Positions 49,515 through 61,887 of a stretch of DNA of 64,000 nucleotides are shown in pieces (position 1 is the first letter of the stretch; every line of letters begins with the position of its first letter). A program made the translations under genes and the position numbers. Source of the stretch: Arctopsyche grandis (lineage: Eukaryota > Arthropoda > Insecta > Trichoptera > Hydropsychidae); the NCBI RefSeq assembly GCF_051622035.1, contig NC_135364.1, forward strand, positions 11,609,001-11,673,000. Reading direction: 5' to 3'. Under the pieces are notes generated by a model. The model was not told the DNA's origin, ran no database searches, and saw only the letters and a list, made by a program, of their open reading frames with translations.

Positions 49515-51589
49515 GATGTTTTTTTTTGTAGATAAATTGAATTATCATAATATGTATATGTATGTAGACAATGTGAATTCCCTGGATATGTAATGTGAAC
49601 GTCCAGATTATCCACCGCAAATAATATTAAATAAGCGTAAACATCTCGGTATACCGCATACATATTATTGCATTAATTTTTATTAAACTATTATTATATT
49701 TATTCATCATTATCATCGAACCGAAGAGTAAGTTTTTTTTTATATAATGTACGTATTCGCTACTATTATGTTTGCGAAGGTCAGGTAATTAATACGACGA
49801 TAAATATACACATAAATGCATAAAAAAAACCTTCAATTGCATATTATTTGTATGATGATCACTATTTAAACTTATCATGAACGAAAAGTTCAAAGGAAAC
49901 ACGCAATTCATTTTTAAAATTGTCTGAAACTTTCATTGATCTCTGGATTAAATGCTTCACAGGCAACATGTTTCAACATTTGTAAAGCAACATTTGTACT
50001 GTGTTCATACTTATTGTGTAAATGTTATACAAGGAATTCGTAATGAATGTCTAAGTTCAGTGTTGGTCTATGATAAGACTTGAATACAATATGCTAATAG
50101 ATACATACATATATACATGGCAGATAGGAAAATCAGATTTACCATACATAAATTTTCACAAAAAACAAGTATATATGTATATTACAATTGTTCAAAATGT
50201 CTTATTCCTAAAATACATTCGGAATAGACCGCCAAGAAATAATGATAAAAAGTGTATCAGTTGCGGAAGTTATGAACTTTTAAAATACAAAAATAGCACA
50301 ATAGTTTACAAATACATTGAGATAAGAAAGAAACCGCAGAATATGATAGTAAAATCCTGTTTTTAGCTTCAGATCAGAACTTGATGATTACTTGGACGCG
50401 AGCTATTCGAAAGACATATGTATATACATACAAAACTGAATAATTAATTTTCTATTTAATTAAACACAGCTTGTTTTTTGATGGGTCAAAGTCAGACATT
50501 ACGTCAGTTTTTAAATCCTAGTCGAATGAATGCTTCTCCAATGCAGATTAAGTAGAATTTCACAATGCCCTTGTTGAACATTCATACCAAGTATTTATGT
50601 ACATTCGTACACAATTTGATCAGATATGATAATTGATGCGAGTATTTTTATTATAACGAACAATCAAAATGCAACAGGCGAACGATAAAAGAAAACAAAA
50701 TTGTTATTATTATTGTGTGTACGCAAATGAGTGCTCTCATACGAATACGCATTGTTCATTCGTCGACATGATGACAATGCTGAGGGTCAACTTTTCCAAT
50801 ACCGAGGCAAAACTTGCCTTTCAATAATTGATATTTAAAAATATAACACGAGCATCGACTAGTTAGATCAACGATAAAATATATAATGTGTATTGGTTTT
50901 CGATAAGCACACGCCGAACAGAGGCACACTCGGACAAAAGTGAATTAATTACACGCACACTTGAAGGGAAAAATGTCGCTTTTACCATAGGTCGTTCGTT
51001 ACAAAATCAACGTTCCACTTTTTAGAGCGAGAAAACTTTCACGTAAAAATGTACAATTCTGCTTTCGGGCTCGATCAACGAGGACACACTGTGCAAATGC
51101 GATACGGAAAAGTGTATAAAAATTTAATTCAATTCTCTTTTAGATATGGACATTGACTTTTGACAAAGATGGCTGCAACAGATTTCAAGGGCATCTCGAC
51201 TGTGGCACACATATCTATCTATATACAAATTCATCGAGTTTTCTTTGTATATGTAAGCGAGTCATCCGATGACGACATACCTTCATTAATACAAATGCAT
51301 GGGAAGATATTCGCAAATGAATCCCGTGTTACACTTTCGACAAACGGTCATACTAATCGAGAAACCGAAAACAAAATGGCGCAATTCAAAATTCAGGGCC
51401 GCGAACGTTCGGAAAATTCGCACTCACCTACCGACAATGCTTCGGAAAATTGGCGAAAATTAGCAAACAGAAACTGTCTCGAGTCGATGTGGCATGTAAA
51501 ATCCACACGAAAGGTTAATCTTATAACTGAATTATGGATCGAAAGTGTCGAATGTGAATGAAAAATGAAGGAAAACACTCACAAGCTCG
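49512..51589. other. Intergenic, low signal
   Basis: A 133-aa plus-strand frame at 51160-51561 has ordinary residue usage but no recognisable domain, signal peptide or splice partner. It could be an exon or chance. Confidence 0.35.
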
Positions 51590-51850
51590 TCGCGACGTGT
51601 ATAATCATGCACATGACGTCACTGAAAGTGGCGCATTCCCGCTGTGCCGAGTCGGGGGCGATCTCTGGTGAGGGGCGTAGTCTCTTGGGGGCACAGTCTC
51701 TGGGGGCGCGCGTTCGCAACTCCTGTCAGTGACGGCCTGCGGACCCGACCGATTTTGACAAGATGGTAGCGGACCTTCTGTTTTGCTTTGGTTGTCAGCT
51801 GATACGACCGTCACTGCAACCGAGACTAGTCGACGACGATTTTCTATCTC
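51590..51850. promoter_or_regulatory. GC-rich island, candidate promoter or 5' exon
   Basis: The base composition shifts sharply to GC- and CpG-rich (cgagtcgggggcgatctctg, ggggcgcgcgttcgcaact), then ctcagttcagtacgttggag around 51865, which includes TCAGT initiator-like sequence. Such islands in AT-rich insect DNA usually mark promoters or first exons. Direction and target gene are unknown. Confidence 0.35.
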
Positions 51851-52652
51851 TTATTAAGCGACTCAGTTCAGTACGTTGGAGCGAGAGAGCTATGTGGCTT
51901 GTTGAGGCGTTTTGAAGTGGAACGCTAATGTCATTTTGTCTGCTTCGTGCAATATGGGCGCTCGGTTACCGTCGAGGGTGCTTTCGATTCGCTCCCAACT
52001 AAATGACAAAATGAAAATGATAATAAATGAAGAATTTTTGATTTCATCAAATCGGTTTTGGATGTGCGAATTCATTTTGTGGCGATGACGTGCGAAAACT
52101 TGTTTTCAATGGGCGTGCCAGAATCACGTTGACGGTGCTGCTTCTTTGCGGATTTTCTTTGAAACACTTTGACAGATGCTCAAGTTGAAAAACAATTATA
52201 GTTTAATTTTCAGATTGTAGATGTCACAGTAATTATTTTATTATTAGACAACTTCGTTTACTTTATTTATATGTACATATGCATTAAAAATATTGTAAAA
52301 AGAATCCAACCCACAAAACTAATTATTTAATTACCGAAACATTATAGATCTTTTCTGTACCATGTGGATACGTAAAACTAAACATTAAAATTTTATAATA
52401 GTAGTGATAAACAAATGTAAATCTACAATAAATTGCGCCTGATTTAATGCAATTTAATTCGCACCAAAAGCTGTATATTGCGTTGGGGTGCATGCAATTA
52501 AAATATTTAAAAAAAATGAAACAAAGAACTCGGAATAGATCTTTCATATGTATAAGATTGACGTATATAATTTTAAAAGTTTAGTTTTTCTTTAAAAAAT
52601 ATTTTATAGTAAATTTAAAATTAGCGAATTCTATACATACAAAGTATAAACA
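51851..52652. other. Intergenic
   Basis: AT-rich beyond 52200; no gene recognised. Confidence 0.4.
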
Positions 52653-52955
52653 CACCCTTCAGGTATAAACACAATCTGTTAGATCGTCTACTTTAGACAG
52701 TCTTTAGTTAATATTGTGTATTATGAGCATTTATAAGAATTGTAAATACGGTTTTGAGCTCTTTTTATCCTATTATGCTGTACATTAACATTAGAATAAT
52801 ATAATACTATAATTACTAATAAACATAAAATAAAATTGTAAAACATAAAATTATCAGTAGATCAGTAGCTATTAAGAAAAATATAATGTATTGTAATTAT
52901 TTCAAAAAATGATGTATTGTGAACATAATTTAGTAATTTAAAAATCAAAAAATCA
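52653..52955 (+). repeat. Dispersed repeat family E, third copy
   Basis: Shares cacccttcaggtat (also at 41683), gttttgagctcttttt, cagtagatcagtagctatta and tgtattgtgaacataattta with the other copies, and ends in repeated aaaatcaaaaaatc, a tail-like feature. Confidence 0.8.
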
Positions 52956-52979
52956 AAAAATCAAAAATATTTTTTTATA

Positions 52980-53580
52980 AAATGCTTCATACATATTATT
53001 TTATTTTAAAAAATCAATACAACAGAGACTTGACAGGTAGCCCCAAAGCGTCAATGTGGTTTTAATACAAATATAAGTATACATAAAACAAAATAACAAA
53101 AATAATAAAAAAAATTAAAAGCAAGTAAGAAATATGTAGTGAAAAACAAATAAATAATAAAAATAATTATATCGTGCTATTTAGGATGTGTTCGGCCTAC
53201 TCAACATAACTAGCATTGAAGAGATCCAAGGAATGTGCCAGTGAGTTGGGGAGTCGAACAGCTCTCTAGAGGGGGAGTTCATGAGTTTGTTTTAGCCCTC
53301 ATTGGCAACAAGATATCATGCTTTCGCAAAACCCTATGATTTTCCAGGGCCAAAAATTTAAGCTTCTCCAGGATATCTGGAATGTGAATGTCTTCTCTTA
53401 ATAATCTTACGAAATGTTTTCCAAGAAATAAACCTCTTCTCTTTGCCAAGGAGTTGAACCCCAAAAATCCCAAGACAAAGGCACTAGGTAACAGATATGG
53501 ATAAAATCCAAATGTCTTCAGATATAAAAATCTGAAGAATTTCCTTTGGACTCGTTCCAACATCAGAGAGTAACTTTACA
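52980..53580 (-). mobile_element. Non-LTR retrotransposon 3' fragment (Jockey-like RT C-terminus)
   Basis: Minus-strand ORF at 53279-53563 begins LERVQRKFFRFLYLKTFGFY, followed by LGFNSLAKRRGLFLGKHFVR, the standard end of Jockey/LOA-type RT ORFs (ERVQRKFLRFL...LgLxSLxxRR). The 3' UTR runs leftward to cgctttggggctacctgtca near 53035-53060. 5'-truncated. Confidence 0.85.
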
Positions 53581-54357
53581 TGTGTACAATGTATGTAATA
53601 AGAATCTGCAGGCAGTATATTACAGAATCTTTTTAACCGTTGGCAACATTCATATTGTTTAAAACACAGCAACCATAGAAACACATACTGTTCAGTTTTA
53701 AACTTGATTAATATAATATTTTAGACTTAAATACATATGCATATGTAGTTAGGTAACAAACCAACATCCAAAACTTGAAAGGAGCAAGGCATTCAACTGC
53801 ACATTTGTCATGGATCATCATCATATGTCCAGAAAGGACCCAAACAGGGAGCAATAGCAGATCAGAGCAGACAGATCAGTCATCATCCCTGTTGAAGAGC
53901 AGGGTCACCATAAAGTACATGTGGAGTAGAACGCGCTCTGCCCAGGCGGACTCTATTATCAGTCGACGAGTGGCTGCAAGTGGGCGCTGTCGTGCCGCAC
54001 CAGCTAAAATCAGACCACGATAAATGACGTTCAGTGATCAGTGCCAGTGCCAGTGCCAGTGCACCGAAACAGCTACACCAAGACTACATCAGGACAGCTG
54101 TGCCAAACTCGCCGACACAGTAAGTGCTATAGGAAACCTTTTACACCACTTACGAACAGATCCCATCTCTTACTCTAAAGACCCTTAAATGAGGTCAACA
54201 CCTCTCCAGGGGTAGATTAGATTGAGACGAAAAATTGTTGATGTACTGTCATCGTGGTAGAAATCTATATGTAATAAGGGTTGGGATAAATTTTGGTCCA
54301 TTGTGACTCATTTTGTCTTTTTACCTATATAAAAGGACGTAGCAAATGATCTGGCAC
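53581..54357. other. Intergenic, possible repeat at 53775-54200
   Basis: A less AT-rich stretch has a short tandem cagtgccagtgccagtgc at about 54039-54062. No domain recognised in the 82-aa frame at 53775-54023. Confidence 0.35.
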
Positions 54358-55193
54358 CAAGGGCGTCATTTGGGGGGGGGGGGGGCAACCACCCCCCCTA
54401 GATTTTAACGGGACTGTCCTCGTTGCTTAATATATTATTATGAATTTGAATTAAAATACTAAACTAACAAAAATAAAACTTTGAAATTCTTTAGAACACT
54501 GTTAAGTATAAACACGTCGAGTTTTCTCCCGAATATATTTTGTTTTGTCATGCTTTGAAAGATATTTGTAAAAATCGTTTATCCTACGAAACAAATTGTT
54601 GAATAGGATTGCTGTTCTCACTTATCTCAGAAACAGATGTGCATAGCAAATTTTTACCTACATATTCTTAAAGTCGGAACACGCGCTTTTTTGTACTTTA
54701 CACATATGCCGTCTATGGGTCTACCTCACGGTCCGGAATGTGAAATGCCGGAAAACGCAAATATCGGAAGGCAAAGATCGAAAATCGAAAGATCTTAAGT
54801 CGAAAGATCAAAAAAAAGGGTGCATTGTAAACGGTACATACTCACTTAATTTGCGCGAGCAAGATACAACAGGAACAACACCCTTTTTTTTGATCTTTCG
54901 ATTTTCGATCTTTGCCTTCCGATATTTGCGTTTTCCGGCATTTTACATTCCGGCCCGTCACGGAGACCGGTCGTCTATACCCAAATCTCTTTAATAGATT
55001 TTTTTAAATTATTTCACTATTAATTTTATTGATAAAAATATATAAAAAAAAAATAATTAAAGAAGTAGTTAAAATTCATATACACGCATTTTTTTTTAAT
55101 ATAATACACCCACCCACCTCCACTAGAAAGTAATTCCTTACTGGTCAAAAATTTTGCCCCCCCCCCCTGGGAAAATTTTAAATGACGCCCCTG
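54358..55193. mobile_element. hAT-like element with poly-G/poly-C subterminal tracts; FB nested inside
   Basis: The left caagggcgtcattt and right aaatgacgcccctg are inverted repeats. Flanks tctggcac (54350-54357) and tgtggcac (55194-55201) match at 7 of 8. A G tract near the left end (54373-54386) is mirrored by a C tract near the right (55157-55167). It contains a family FB insertion at 54717-54970. No transposase. Confidence 0.85.
54717..54970. mobile_element. Family FB foldback element, shortened core
   Basis: Left gggtctacctcacggtccgg, right ggcccgtcacggagacc, with arms as in the other copies but most of the central cassette lost. Flanks ccgtctat (54709-54716) and tcgtctat (54971-54978) match at 7 of 8. 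Nested in the hAT-like element. Confidence 0.85.
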
Positions 55194-58119
55194 TGTGGCA
55201 CATATTTCACAGTGATAACGATTAAGCTCGTGGTGTATAAAGGTGCTGCTTTATTTCTTGAAAGTTTCATCACCGATTTGGTACTGTATATATACGAGTA
55301 TGTACATACATACATATGTATGTACATATTTGGATTGGGTACCACATGATTTGGTACTATTCGAATCGTGTTTTTTAAATGAATATATTATACATACATA
55401 CATGCAACGACTTCCCTATTCTTTGAACTCCAGTAATTATTTATTTAATAAAATAAATACCTAAAATAACATACTATGGATACATAACATATCTGGATGA
55501 GAGTAATTTTTTTACATAATTTACTAAAATTGTATTTAATTTAGACAATATTTCTTCCATATGATTTTAATAACGTATTTTAAGATTTTTTTAATTGGCA
55601 ATTGGTTCATATTTATGTAGATAAGTAACAATACAAATATGTATTTACATATGTAGGGGGAATGTACATATATAATTGAATCTTATTTTTGATAGTATTC
55701 AATAATTAGATACATGGAACTTTAATTCAGTTACTTAACACTATTCAATCGGTACACCTTAACTTTATTTCCAATAATGAAACGTTAAATATTTAAATAT
55801 ATACATTTAAATTTTGTGGACTTCCAATTGAATATTTTTCATTTGGTAATAGAACATTTTAGATATTTTTGAAGACAGATGATATAATTTTGTTTAAAAC
55901 TGAGTTGTCAAGGGTTGTCTTTTCATCTTTGCCTTACGTCTACTGTGAAATATTTCACTTGCTTCCTCTTCACTTTTCGAATCATAATTATTGGTTAATT
56001 CAAGCAGATTGTTCTTCTATCTTCTATCTTCCTTCTATGATACAATATGAATTACGCAATTAATCTAAGTCACCAAAGTACTGTTTAGTTTGACCAGACA
56101 AAAAGGAGGTTATGGAGACAAACGAACTTAGTTGGAAATAATTTTTTTTAGTAATTTTAAAGAGCAAATAAATAAATTCCATTGATAATATATATTTTTT
56201 TCATATACAATATATTTTTTTATTGTTGGAATAGTTTATTTGATGTTGAATACACTTAATTAAAGTTATGCAGTATATTAGTTATGAGTGTACATTATTT
56301 TTATGAAAGTGAATATGATCGAAATTAAAGTTCAATTAATTAATACCCTTTATGTATGTGGTACTGATCCTCTTCCCATAATATTTTTTTTGTCTAGAAA
56401 TATTTCGTATACAAAATATATGTAAATACATTGCTTATACGTCAGTTTTTCTTTTGGAGCTAAGTACGATTAAGAATTTCCATATAAAATCTCTTAGTGT
56501 AAACAAAATTAGTGTATCTGTAAAAATTCATATACAAAATAGATATTAAAACAACTTTGTAAATACCTACATATGTACATATTCTATCTTGATGACAATC
56601 ATATCAAGTTGTTTACAACAAATAAAATTAAAGGGAAATACCACCAATTTGTCATACAAGTTTTACATATTGCGGGCGTTCATCGTATGTGATCTTCGGA
56701 AAACACGTGTCTTGCCATGAGTCTATTTTGGTTCTAAATGTCAAAACAAGCCATCGAAAGTTCTGCTCCAGCCAGTTGATGGTAAAGGAAAACAAATTCG
56801 ACTACGACGGGGAAAACTCAAGTCAACTTTCGCGTCAAGTTAAAGACTTTCATCGATTCAGACATTCTCTTGCCAGCTGGCAACACGAATTTTCACTCAG
56901 TTCCTAATGCTATTCCCTTGCCAAACACTTTATACGCTAAAATGTGCATCTATTTATTTATTGTAAGCTCAAACGAGTCTAATAAATTACTTCTAGTGTG
57001 CAATATTACGCAGCGAATAAAAAACTTGTTTATTTCACCATCGAGTATTTTTACAACATACATATGTAGTGCAAAAATAATTTGCTTGGATGCAAATAAA
57101 ACAGTGATTTACTCTATTCATGAATTGAATGGCATATTATTACACTAGACACATGTCGTAACATTCAAACAGTTTTCATATATGTAAATAAAATGTATAA
57201 AATATTACATATCCTTCACATAGTGTATGTATTCGAATTCATGTAATAACATTTTACAGTAGTTCGTCATATCTAATTTTGAATAACAAACGAAATAGCT
57301 GAAACACCACAAAGTACGATCCATCAAGTTATGCATCATACCACAACTATTTACGTATTTGTAATATAATCCACTGGAAGATATTATCGAGATGAGTAAT
57401 ATTACATTAAAATAAAAGTTTAGTATGTCATAAAGTTTTAGTTCATTTTTCAGGTCAAAATACTAATTTTTTATATGATTATAGTATAATACTTGCGGTT
57501 CTTGCTTAACAGTAAAGAAATTTTCACGGAAAACATCAGTTTTTCCAATTCTTATTCTATGTTTATTGCGGAAAATCCAAATATTCGCATGAGAATTTTT
57601 CGATTGTTTTGAACCAGTTGAGTTTATTTTACTTCGAATGCATTGTTCACAGATTCGTCTGTCTGTTATACATACATATGTGATGTGTTGATATTCTCTG
57701 TTTACTTTCAATATCCGGTTCAAAATCAAGTCGAATGCCGGAATGTTTGAAATCTTTCAGTGTAACTAATAGAGACAAACACGAATGTCACATGCAAAAC
57801 GTCAAACAAATCCGACAAAGCTGATCTGACTTGCGATTTATTTTAATCTTTCTGTGCGTGCAGATGCTTAAAACGATGCGATTATTTTTATTTCACATAC
57901 CGACTTTAATTTCTTTCACATTCCTTTTAACATGACATTTGAATCTTTCATAAAAATATATTTGACACGTCATTATAAATATTTATGCACAATTAACGAA
58001 TTGTAAATTGAATAGTTGAATACATGTGCATATATATATGTACATGTGATGAGCTGATTAGGTTCTTGAGATTCAACACGAGACTATTTGAATGAGATGA
58101 ATTTTTGGAATTTTTATTG
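55194..58119. other. AT-rich intergenic
   Basis: No gene or bounded repeat recognised. catac/tatg simple repeats occur at 55300-55330 and elsewhere. Confidence 0.45.
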
Positions 58120-58215
58120 TTTTTTTCTTTCTTTTGTTTTGTAAAACTAGTGTGACATTTTGGGGCAACCTGTCGGGTCACACTGGTCATTTTATTGTTA
58201 TTATTATTATAAATA
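58120..58215 (+). mobile_element. LINE 3'-end scrap
   Basis: gtgacattttggggcaacct, then gtcgggtcacactgg, runs into a ttattattataaataataaa tail. It is parallel to the 3' end of the LINE at 52980 (minus strand) and related to 42900. Confidence 0.5.
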
Positions 58216-58835
58216 ATAAATTAAATAAAATAAATATAATATAATATACCTACATACATATATGTACATACATAATATGTTGTTTTCACAAAAAAAATGT
58301 AAAAATTTAAATTTATTTTGCTTATGTGCTTCACACCATATAGTTAGTTCAATAATTGAAAAAAAATCTAATTATTGTTTGAAATTTATATCTACATATT
58401 TATATTATAAAACAAATTTGAAATTTATTCTTGCAGAATATCTTAAAGGAATTGCTATTAATCGCATTGTTTAAATAGATATTTAAATTGATTGTTTTTA
58501 TAGATACTTACATTGATAAATTACAGACAAAAATTTGACCAACGATTTTTTTTCAATGCAGAGTGTTTATAAACATTTTGAAACATGTAAAATTGATATT
58601 CAAACTTTAAGTTACTTCAGCAGACGTAAATTATGTATTTGTATGTGTATGTGTAGACGTACTACTTTAATGAATGTTCTTTCAAATACAAAGCTTTTAT
58701 AATATATGTATATGTACATATGTTAAATTAGGATGCAAGGGATTCTCAATGTTGTGCGCAGATTAGATCAAATGGAGTTTATTATGCGTCTTTACATCAG
58801 GCCTGCCAAAGGGCAAGTACCTTATGCATAGTTAA
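58216..58835. other. AT-rich intergenic
   Basis: Nothing recognised. Confidence 0.45.
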
Positions 58836-59000
58836 ATAGTTTAAGAAATATATGAAAAAACCTACTTTTTCAAATTTTTTGTCGAGATAAATCTGTTTGT
58901 TAATGGAGCAGGACATTTCTTAAAATTAAGTTCCCTTGATACGACAAAAGTTTTCACTAGGTCCATCGATGGAAATGCGAAAGTCTCGTTTTTCGTTCTG
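58836..59000 (-). repeat. Dispersed repeat family D, minus-strand copy
   Basis: Reverse complement of ccatcgatggacctagtgaa, tcgtatcaagg and aaaaagtaggttttttcat corresponds to the 24465-24620 segment. Confidence 0.6.
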
Positions 59001-59453
59001 GCCTTGGCCTATATATACAGTATACATATGTATGTACATACATATATCGATAATGTGGTTCGGATCATAATTTCCTAGATTAACGTGAGCCTTCTTTAAC
59101 CAGATTCTGATAACTTATTTCACAGCTATGAAATGAATACCTGAACTATTACTTTTGGTTGAAATCACTGATTTTCTTTTATACGTCCTATTTTCTTTTA
59201 TACGCCTAATCCAGGATCTCTATTGTTCACCCATGAATTCACTTAGTGGATACTCTCTCTCTCATGTTCCCTCGTTACAATATCAACGCACTTACGAAGA
59301 ACAAAAATCAATGCTTCCTAAAACGATAGAAGTTTTGTAGAAGAAAACACTTGAAGTCGATATATGTACATATGATACATATAATATATATGTAAATACG
59401 TACTGTTTTGTACCTCGCTTATCAATGTAGTCGACTAGCCAGTAGGGATAAGA
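59001..59453. other. Intergenic
   Basis: No gene recognised. Confidence 0.4.
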
Positions 59454-59552
59454 CACACCATTGATTTGTGGCACACCTAATTTAATAAGTAGCACTATTG
59501 ATTTGTGGCACACCTAATTTAATAAGTAACACCATTGATTTATAGCACACCT
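59454..59552. repeat. Tandem repeat, 3 units of about 38 bp
   Basis: Units begin ccattgatttgtggcacacc and continue taatttaataagtaa. Three copies run up to the boundary of the LTR-like segment. Confidence 0.88.
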
Positions 59553-59559
59553 TAAACAA

Positions 59560-59827
59560 TGACTAACCAAAATTGTACGACACGTGTCTTCAACACTTCA
59601 TTGTTTTAAAGAAGAGTATATAAACTCATTACTGTTAGAATTTAAGTTAGTCATCACCATCAAGACTCCGAGAGTAGCAGTCAACACATCAGCAGCAGAA
59701 CAAAGTTAAATAGCAGAACAAAGTTAAATAGTGAGCAAAATTAAAGTGAAACAGTTCCTTAATTAAATCTGTCGTTTTTTGAATATATCTACCAATGAGA
59801 TAAATGTAAGATAGTCTTGGTTAGTCA
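59560..59827 (+). mobile_element. Candidate solo LTR, 268 bp
   Basis: Begins tgactaaccaa and ends ttggttagtca, a perfect 11-bp inverted repeat in TG...CA form. An internal TATA box (gtatataaac, about 59616-59625) and a plausible start region follow, as in LTR U3/R. Flanks aacaa and accaa match at 4 of 5. No adjacent gag/pol. A MITE is the alternative reading. Confidence 0.55.
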
Positions 59828-60179
59828 ACCAAGTAGTTAAAAAAAATGGAAAATTATTTAATCTAACATTGAAACGTGACAGTACATACAATACATATAT
59901 GAGCCGTTATATTTGAAAGTGGCGGAAGTCCATTTTTCAGTTCCAAAAACACTACTTCTGTTTGACTTAATTCACAAATTATAATCATTTGTTTTATCCG
60001 ATATGTACAGAATCTCGGAAACGCAGAATAAACGTGTTACAGGCCACCACTATTTTTAAATATTGTGAAGTGGAAATCATTATATGTAATGTTTTGCGAG
60101 ATATTTCTCGTAATAAAGAAAAGCGAACTTACGCCACTTTCAACTATAACGGCTCATATTCAAAATGACTGTCAAGTTA
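59828..60179. other. Intergenic with a long inverted pair
   Basis: gagccgttatatttgaaagt, then ggcgg, at about 59900-59924 is mirrored by gccactttcaactataacgg, then ctc, at 60133-60155. These may be the TIRs of a MITE of about 256 bp. No TSD was established. Confidence 0.5.
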
Positions 60180-61425
60180 TCTATATATATAAAAATCAAT
60201 GTTTGTCTGTCTGTCTGTCTCCAATAGGCTCCTAAACCAAAGAACCGATTACGATTTGTTGTATGCATGTCCGGAAAGATTACTGTGAAAAAAAAGGGAA
60301 AAAACCTCTTAACAATAATATTCGTAATTACGATTTTATCGACGCGAAAGTATGAAGCGCCAGTGTGTAGTGTTTGTAAATGTTTACGTTGGTAACCAAC
60401 TTGCGCGCACGCATTGCCAACGTACAAATACATTACGTACCACACATACCAACCTGACATTACGTACCACTCATAAAAATCCTACATATCTATATAAATC
60501 AACGTTTGTCTGTCTGCCACGTATGCGTTCCTATACTTTACTATAATTTGATTTGATTATTAAGAGGGCTGTACACCCGAAACCTTAATTTTTTTGCCAT
60601 TCCTTTCTTCGATGTATATATTGAGTGAATGCGACAGTATATATCAATATATATATTGAGTGAATGCCTCAGTTTCGCTTCGACCAGATAATACGTATTT
60701 TAAATTGAAAAAAAACCGAGGTTTCGTATTCTTCTATTTTCTCCTCCAAAACTGGACCAATTTTTAAAAAAGTTTCATCATCGGTATGAGAAAGATATTT
60801 TCTGTGCAACTATGCGCGTATTTTTTTTAAAATCGATCGTTAATTAAGCACGCTGGACTCTTTTCGTGGGTGTAAAAAAGAGGCGATTTTATAGATGTTT
60901 TTGCGGCTCCTAGCTCCTATAAAAAATAACTAATCAAAAAAAATAAAACGATAGATGCATCCCAATGGTGGATATTCATAGCGTATTAAAAAATAATTTC
61001 TCTAGTGCCATAATTGAGGAAGGGAGAAGTGTAATACATTTGTATGGACAAGGCGCTGGTGTAGAGCCCTCTTAAGTATTAATTTGAAACTGAAACATTC
61101 ACTTATCGAAACGCATCGAGAAACGGAAACGGGAACGGGAATTTCTTGCGTTATTGTACAATGGAACGTTCATGATTTATTGTATGCATGTCCGGGAAGC
61201 TCACTGTGAAAAAAATCGGCCAAAAACAAGAAAGGAAACGGGAAAAACGGGAATGAGTGGCATTGCAACGCAATAATTTCAAATGTTTTTAAGGTAAAAT
61301 AAACAAATAAGTGAATAATTTCAAATGTGTTCGCTGCCTGCGTTTTTCCGACAAATGGGAACGGGAACGGGAACGGGAATTGCATGCGTTATTGTGACAT
61401 TGCAACGCATGCCGGGTTCAGCTAG
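60180..61425 (+). mobile_element. Nonautonomous Helitron, 1,246 bp, containing a TTAA MITE
   Basis: Starts TCTATATATATAAAAATCAA, then TGTTTGTCTGTCTG, after host A. Ends CATGCCGGGTTCAGCTAG before host T, both canonical. A second 5'-like start (tctatataaatcaacgtttg) lies at about 60487. Another repeated internal block (tgtatgcatgtccggaaag at about 60262 and ...ccgggaag at about 61180) suggests tandem fusion of two related Helitrons. gggaacgggaacgg arrays occur near the 3' ends (61120-61140, 61358-61380). No Rep/helicase ORF. Confidence 0.85.
60564..61071. repeat. piggyBac-like MITE with TTAA target site, nested in the Helitron
   Basis: TTAA at 60560-60563, then gagggctgtacaccc. The mirror ggtgtagagccctc ends at 61071, followed by TTAA at 61072-61075. 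Inside is a tandem atatatattgagtgaatgc pair at about 60614-60668. No transposase. Confidence 0.82.
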
Positions 61426-61887
61426 TGTATACTATAATACATACAGACGACCTTACCGAAACTTTCCACCGACATGATATAAAACTGTCCAGACCGAGTC
61501 CAGGGTCGACTTCTCGGTCTCGCAGCTTGGTGAATGGACGTCAAATATAAACAGTGTTCGGACGGGAGCATTTGGGCGGGTTATATGGTGTCGATATAGC
61601 CACGTTAACCCTATAATCGCGGCTCACGACTAGCATCTCTCTGACACAGTTACATACGCGAGAGGAGATCTCGCAGTCGCGTGAGTCGCGATCCGATTGG
61701 CCTTGCGAGCTTTATTAAAAGCTCGGCCGCGGGTCACTACGAGTTTCCCGCAACTGAGCTTTTTCGCTCACGAGACGCTCGCGTAATAGCTCGTGTTTAT
61801 TGTTTTGCGGTCTAAACGTGTGTTGTGTTGTTTCTAGTGACACTTCGTCAGTTTCGGTGTAAAAAAAAGCCACAGTGTCTCTGAAAT
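61426..61887 (+). promoter_or_regulatory. CpG-rich promoter and putative noncoding first exon
   Basis: 61490-61870 is markedly GC- and CpG-rich (cgcggctcacgactagc, cgcagtcgcgtgagtcgcga, gctcggccgcggg). It ends in a consensus donor at 61888 (ctgaaat then GTGAGT). This fits the 5' exon of a gene transcribed to the right with its coding part beyond the window. An initiator-like tcagtttcggtg lies at about 61850. Confidence 0.45.

Noticed and set aside
51160-51561. 133-aa frame
   Set aside because: No recognised motif. It could be chance; noted only in the intergenic entry.
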